From Allorhizobium borbori (GTDB lineage Bacteria > Pseudomonadota > Alphaproteobacteria > Rhizobiales > Rhizobiaceae), in NCBI RefSeq assembly GCF_014196535.1, contig NZ_JACIDU010000001.1:186001-250000 (forward strand): a DNA stretch of 64,000 nt. The letters are read 5' to 3'. Of the stretch, positions 62,057 through 64,000 are shown piece after piece. Both the position numbers and the translations under genes were made by a program. Position 1 is the stretch's first letter. Each line of letters begins with the position of its first letter. The notes under the pieces are model-generated. The model had not been told where the DNA came from and ran no database searches. It saw only the letters and a program-made list of their open reading frames with translations.

Positions 62057-62698
62057 ATGAGCGAGCGCAATCCCAAAAAAGGCAGGCTGATGTCCCGCAA
62101 ACGGCGACTTCTCCGTCTTCTGCCCCGTATCGCCCGCACGCGCGACGGTGCCGCCGCCATCGAATTCACGCTGCTGGCCATTCCCTATTTCATGATCGTA
62201 TTCGCGATCTTCGAGACCTTCATCGCCTTCACGGGCGAACAGCTCGTTTCGAATGCCGTCGATACGCTCTCGCGTCAACTGCGCACAGGCCAGATCACGT
62301 CCGGGCTGAATCTGTCCAGCAACAAGACGGAAAAGGAGTTCCGACAGGCGTTCTGCGACGAGATATCGATCCTCATCTCCTGCTCGGCCTCCGAGGTGAA
62401 CACACCGTCCAAGCTCTTTCTGGATATTCGCAGCTTCAGCAATTTCGCAAGCATTCCCAAGAACTTCACGATGTCGGAGCAGTCCGACGGCTCCATCGAC
62501 CTCGACACCAGCACGTTTCAGTTCAATCCGGGCGGCCCCAGCACGATCAACATGTTCCGCGCCTATTACAAGTGGCAGATCATCACCGATCTCGTTCGTC
62601 CCTATATCAGCAACGTGAAGCTCGGTACGGACGGTTCGCAATCCTATTTTCTCATCATGGCGACCACCGCCTACAAGAACGAAGCCTATCCGAAGTAG
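62057..62698 (+). CDS. TadE/TadF-like minor pseudopilin 1
   Basis: The 213-residue protein has a basic N-terminus, then GAAAIEFTLLAIPYFMIVFAIFETFIAF, a pseudopilin-type helix with Glu and a possible prepilin-peptidase site after Gly. The periplasmic part contains two nearby cysteines (FCDEISILISCSAS). These proteins form the pilus-initiating pseudopilus. It is preceded by the pilus-N gene by 78 bases and followed by a second homologue after 10. Confidence 0.9.
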   Translation: MSERNPKKGRLMSRKRRLLRLLPRIARTRDGAAAIEFTLLAIPYFMIVFAIFETFIAFTGEQLVSNAVDTLSRQLRTGQITSGLNLSSNKTEKEFRQAFCDEISILISCSASEVNTPSKLFLDIRSFSNFASIPKNFTMSEQSDGSIDLDTSTFQFNPGGPSTINMFRAYYKWQIITDLVRPYISNVKLGTDGSQSYFLIMATTAYKNEAYPK

Positions 62699-62708
62699 AA
62701 AGCTCACA

Positions 62709-63329
62709 ATGACCGGTCGGTTGCCGTCACCATCGAACGAAAAGGGGCTTGCCGCACTTGTACACGCAGTGCGCAGCAGGCTTTCGCGTTTCGGCAAGGA
62801 TCGGTCGGGCATGGGCGCGGTGGAATTCGCGATGATCGCGCCGCTGCTTCTGATGCTCTACATTACCGCTTTCGAGGTGACGATCGGTCTTTCCGTGGCC
62901 AAGCGCGCCACCCGTTCGGCCGGCGCCATTGCCGACCTGACGACGCAGGCCGACACGGTCGACCTCGCTACGCTGAACACGATGAAGGACGTGGCCAGCG
63001 CAATCTTCGCCCCCTATTCGACCGACGAAATGACGCTGCAAATCACCGGCATCGATATCGACACAGCCGGCAAGGCAACCGTGCGCTGGTCCTGGGCGGG
63101 CGACGGCTCCGCCCCCTACCTCAAGAAAGCGGCCTTCTCGCTACCCGCCAATATCGCGACGCCGAGTTCCTTCCTGGTGCACGCCCGGGTTTCCATACCG
63201 CATCAGCTTCTGATGTTCATGCCCGGCCTGATGCCGGCTTCGATGCAGAACATCACCATCACCCGCGAATACTACTTCCGCCAGCGTATCAACGAAGCGG
63301 TCAGTTGTCCCGGCTGCCCTTCCGGTTGA
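62709..63329 (+). CDS. TadE/TadF-like minor pseudopilin 2
   Basis: The 206-residue protein starts with a charged segment and has GMGAVEFAMIAPLLLMLYITAFEVTIGLSVAK, again a pseudopilin-type helix with Glu5, followed by TRSAGAIADLTTQADTVDLATLNTMKDVASAIFAPY, common in TadE family members. The C-terminus has SCPGCPSG. It pairs with the preceding gene and is probably co-transcribed. It ends 95 bases before deoB. Confidence 0.9.
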   Translation: MTGRLPSPSNEKGLAALVHAVRSRLSRFGKDRSGMGAVEFAMIAPLLLMLYITAFEVTIGLSVAKRATRSAGAIADLTTQADTVDLATLNTMKDVASAIFAPYSTDEMTLQITGIDIDTAGKATVRWSWAGDGSAPYLKKAAFSLPANIATPSSFLVHARVSIPHQLLMFMPGLMPASMQNITITREYYFRQRINEAVSCPGCPSG

Positions 63330-63424
63330 GTTTCTTGCAAAGCCGCCTCCGGCGCTTTATCTGACGATAAAGGCCGCGTCTTTCCCGTTTTCGGGTGGAT
63401 CGGCATAGTCTGGATAGGTCGATC

Positions 63425-64000
63425 ATGGCACGCGCCTTCATTTATGTTCTCGATTCCTTCGGTATAGGCGGAGCACCGGACGCCGAGGCCTATGGCGACG
63501 CCGGCGCGAACACGCTTGGCCACATCGCCGAGTTCTGCGCCGCTGGTGCCGGCGATCGCGCCGGATTGCGGCAGGGACCGCTCCAGCTTCCCAACATGAG
63601 TGCGCTCGGCCTTCTGCACGCCGCCAAGCTCGCCTCGGGCGACTTCCCGGCAGGCATGCCCGTGCCGGAACGCATATTCGGGCTTTCCGGCGCCGCCAGC
63701 GAAATCTCGCGCGGCAAGGATACGCCTTCCGGCCATTGGGAGATCGCCGGTGTGCCGGTTTCCTTCGACTGGGGCTATTTCCCCGAGGGCGAAACCGCCT
63801 TTCCGCAGGATCTGATCGAGGATATCTGCCGCGATGCCGATATTCCCGGCATTCTGGGCAATTGCCACGCTTCGGGCACAGAGATCATCGCGCGCTTGGG
63901 CGAGGAACACATCCGCACCGGAATGCCGATCTGCTACACTTCCACCGATTCCGTCTTCCAGATCGCCGCCCACGAGACCCATTTCGGCCTCGACCGGCTG
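63425..64000 (+). CDS. deoB: Phosphopentomutase, 3' end outside window
   Basis: DeoB interconverts ribose 1- and 5-phosphate (and deoxyribose forms) for nucleoside catabolism. The ATG at 63425 starts [36 protein letters not shown], with the metal-binding Asp of the alkaline-phosphatase fold and the family's GAPDA motif. Further landmarks are [18 protein letters not shown] and [20 protein letters not shown]. About 192 of some 405 residues lie in the window; the frame is still open at 64000. Confidence 0.95.
   Translation, partial: MARAFIYVLDSFGIGGAPDAEAYGDAGANTLGHIAEFCAAGAGDRAGLRQGPLQLPNMSALGLLHAAKLASGDFPAGMPVPERIFGLSGAASEISRGKDTPSGHWEIAGVPVSFDWGYFPEGETAFPQDLIEDICRDADIPGILGNCHASGTEIIARLGEEHIRTGMPICYTSTDSVFQIAAHETHFGLDRL

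Noticed and set aside
63350-63376. CTTTATC/GATAAAG stem between the second pseudopilin gene and deoB as a terminator
   Set aside because: The stem has a bulge and only a broken T-rich stretch after it, so support is too weak for a feature.

Overview
The window is a high-GC alphaproteobacterial chromosome segment, most likely from the Rhizobiaceae (Agrobacterium/Rhizobium group). I base this on protein content: a PmtA-type phospholipid N-methyltransferase, a dnaN that is not next to dnaA, an HWE histidine kinase, alphaproteobacterial MCPs, and a Tad/Ctp pilus locus. I cannot fix the genus from the sequence alone. No insertion sequence, prophage, CRISPR array or rRNA was seen. There is one tRNA gene, tRNA-Leu(CAG).

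Layout. 1-5.5 kb: the 3' part of an HWE histidine kinase, then a minus-strand housekeeping run (comM-like ATPase, gshB, cupin, yraN, rsmI). 5.7-12.4 kb: dnaN, pmtA, a divergent histidine phosphatase, pyrF, DUF1330, an NDUFA9-like protein, a 46-residue secreted peptide, uppP and a GST. 12.4-20 kb: queG (apparently without a standard start codon), an epimerase-like protein, an RlpA-like protein, an RsmB-type methyltransferase, TspO, a thioesterase, an MTA/SAH nucleosidase and guaA. 20-29 kb: two L,D-transpeptidases, small ORFs behind a clear promoter, an aspartoacylase-like protein, a 1158-residue autotransporter, a PAS-GGDEF cyclase, an ArsC-like protein and the tRNA. 29.3-38.7 kb: a compact second-type chemotaxis operon on the minus strand (STAS, CheY, CheA, CheW, two MCPs, CheW, CheR, CheB). 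39.1-43 kb, divergent from it: an unusual soluble protein with a CheZ-like DxxxQ motif plus an MCP-hairpin-like segment, then a tiny ORF coupled to a PAS-GGDEF-EAL protein. 43-49.6 kb: NlpC/P60, MarR, M17 peptidase, a TadD-like lipoprotein, a MarR/MFS pair with twin palindromic operators, and a small RTX repeat protein. 49.8-52.2 kb: a PepSY protein with a two-component system. 52.2-63.3 kb: the Tad/Flp pilus locus. The window ends inside deoB.

How it fits together. Three blocks relate to life on surfaces: the autotransporter with a diguanylate cyclase, the chemotaxis-like pathway with a c-di-GMP protein, and the Tad pilus. No flagellar gene accompanies the chemotaxis cluster, so its output is open. 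The best candidate for something undescribed is the divergent 578-residue CheZ/MCP-like protein (39104-40840), together with the STAS gene that heads the che operon.
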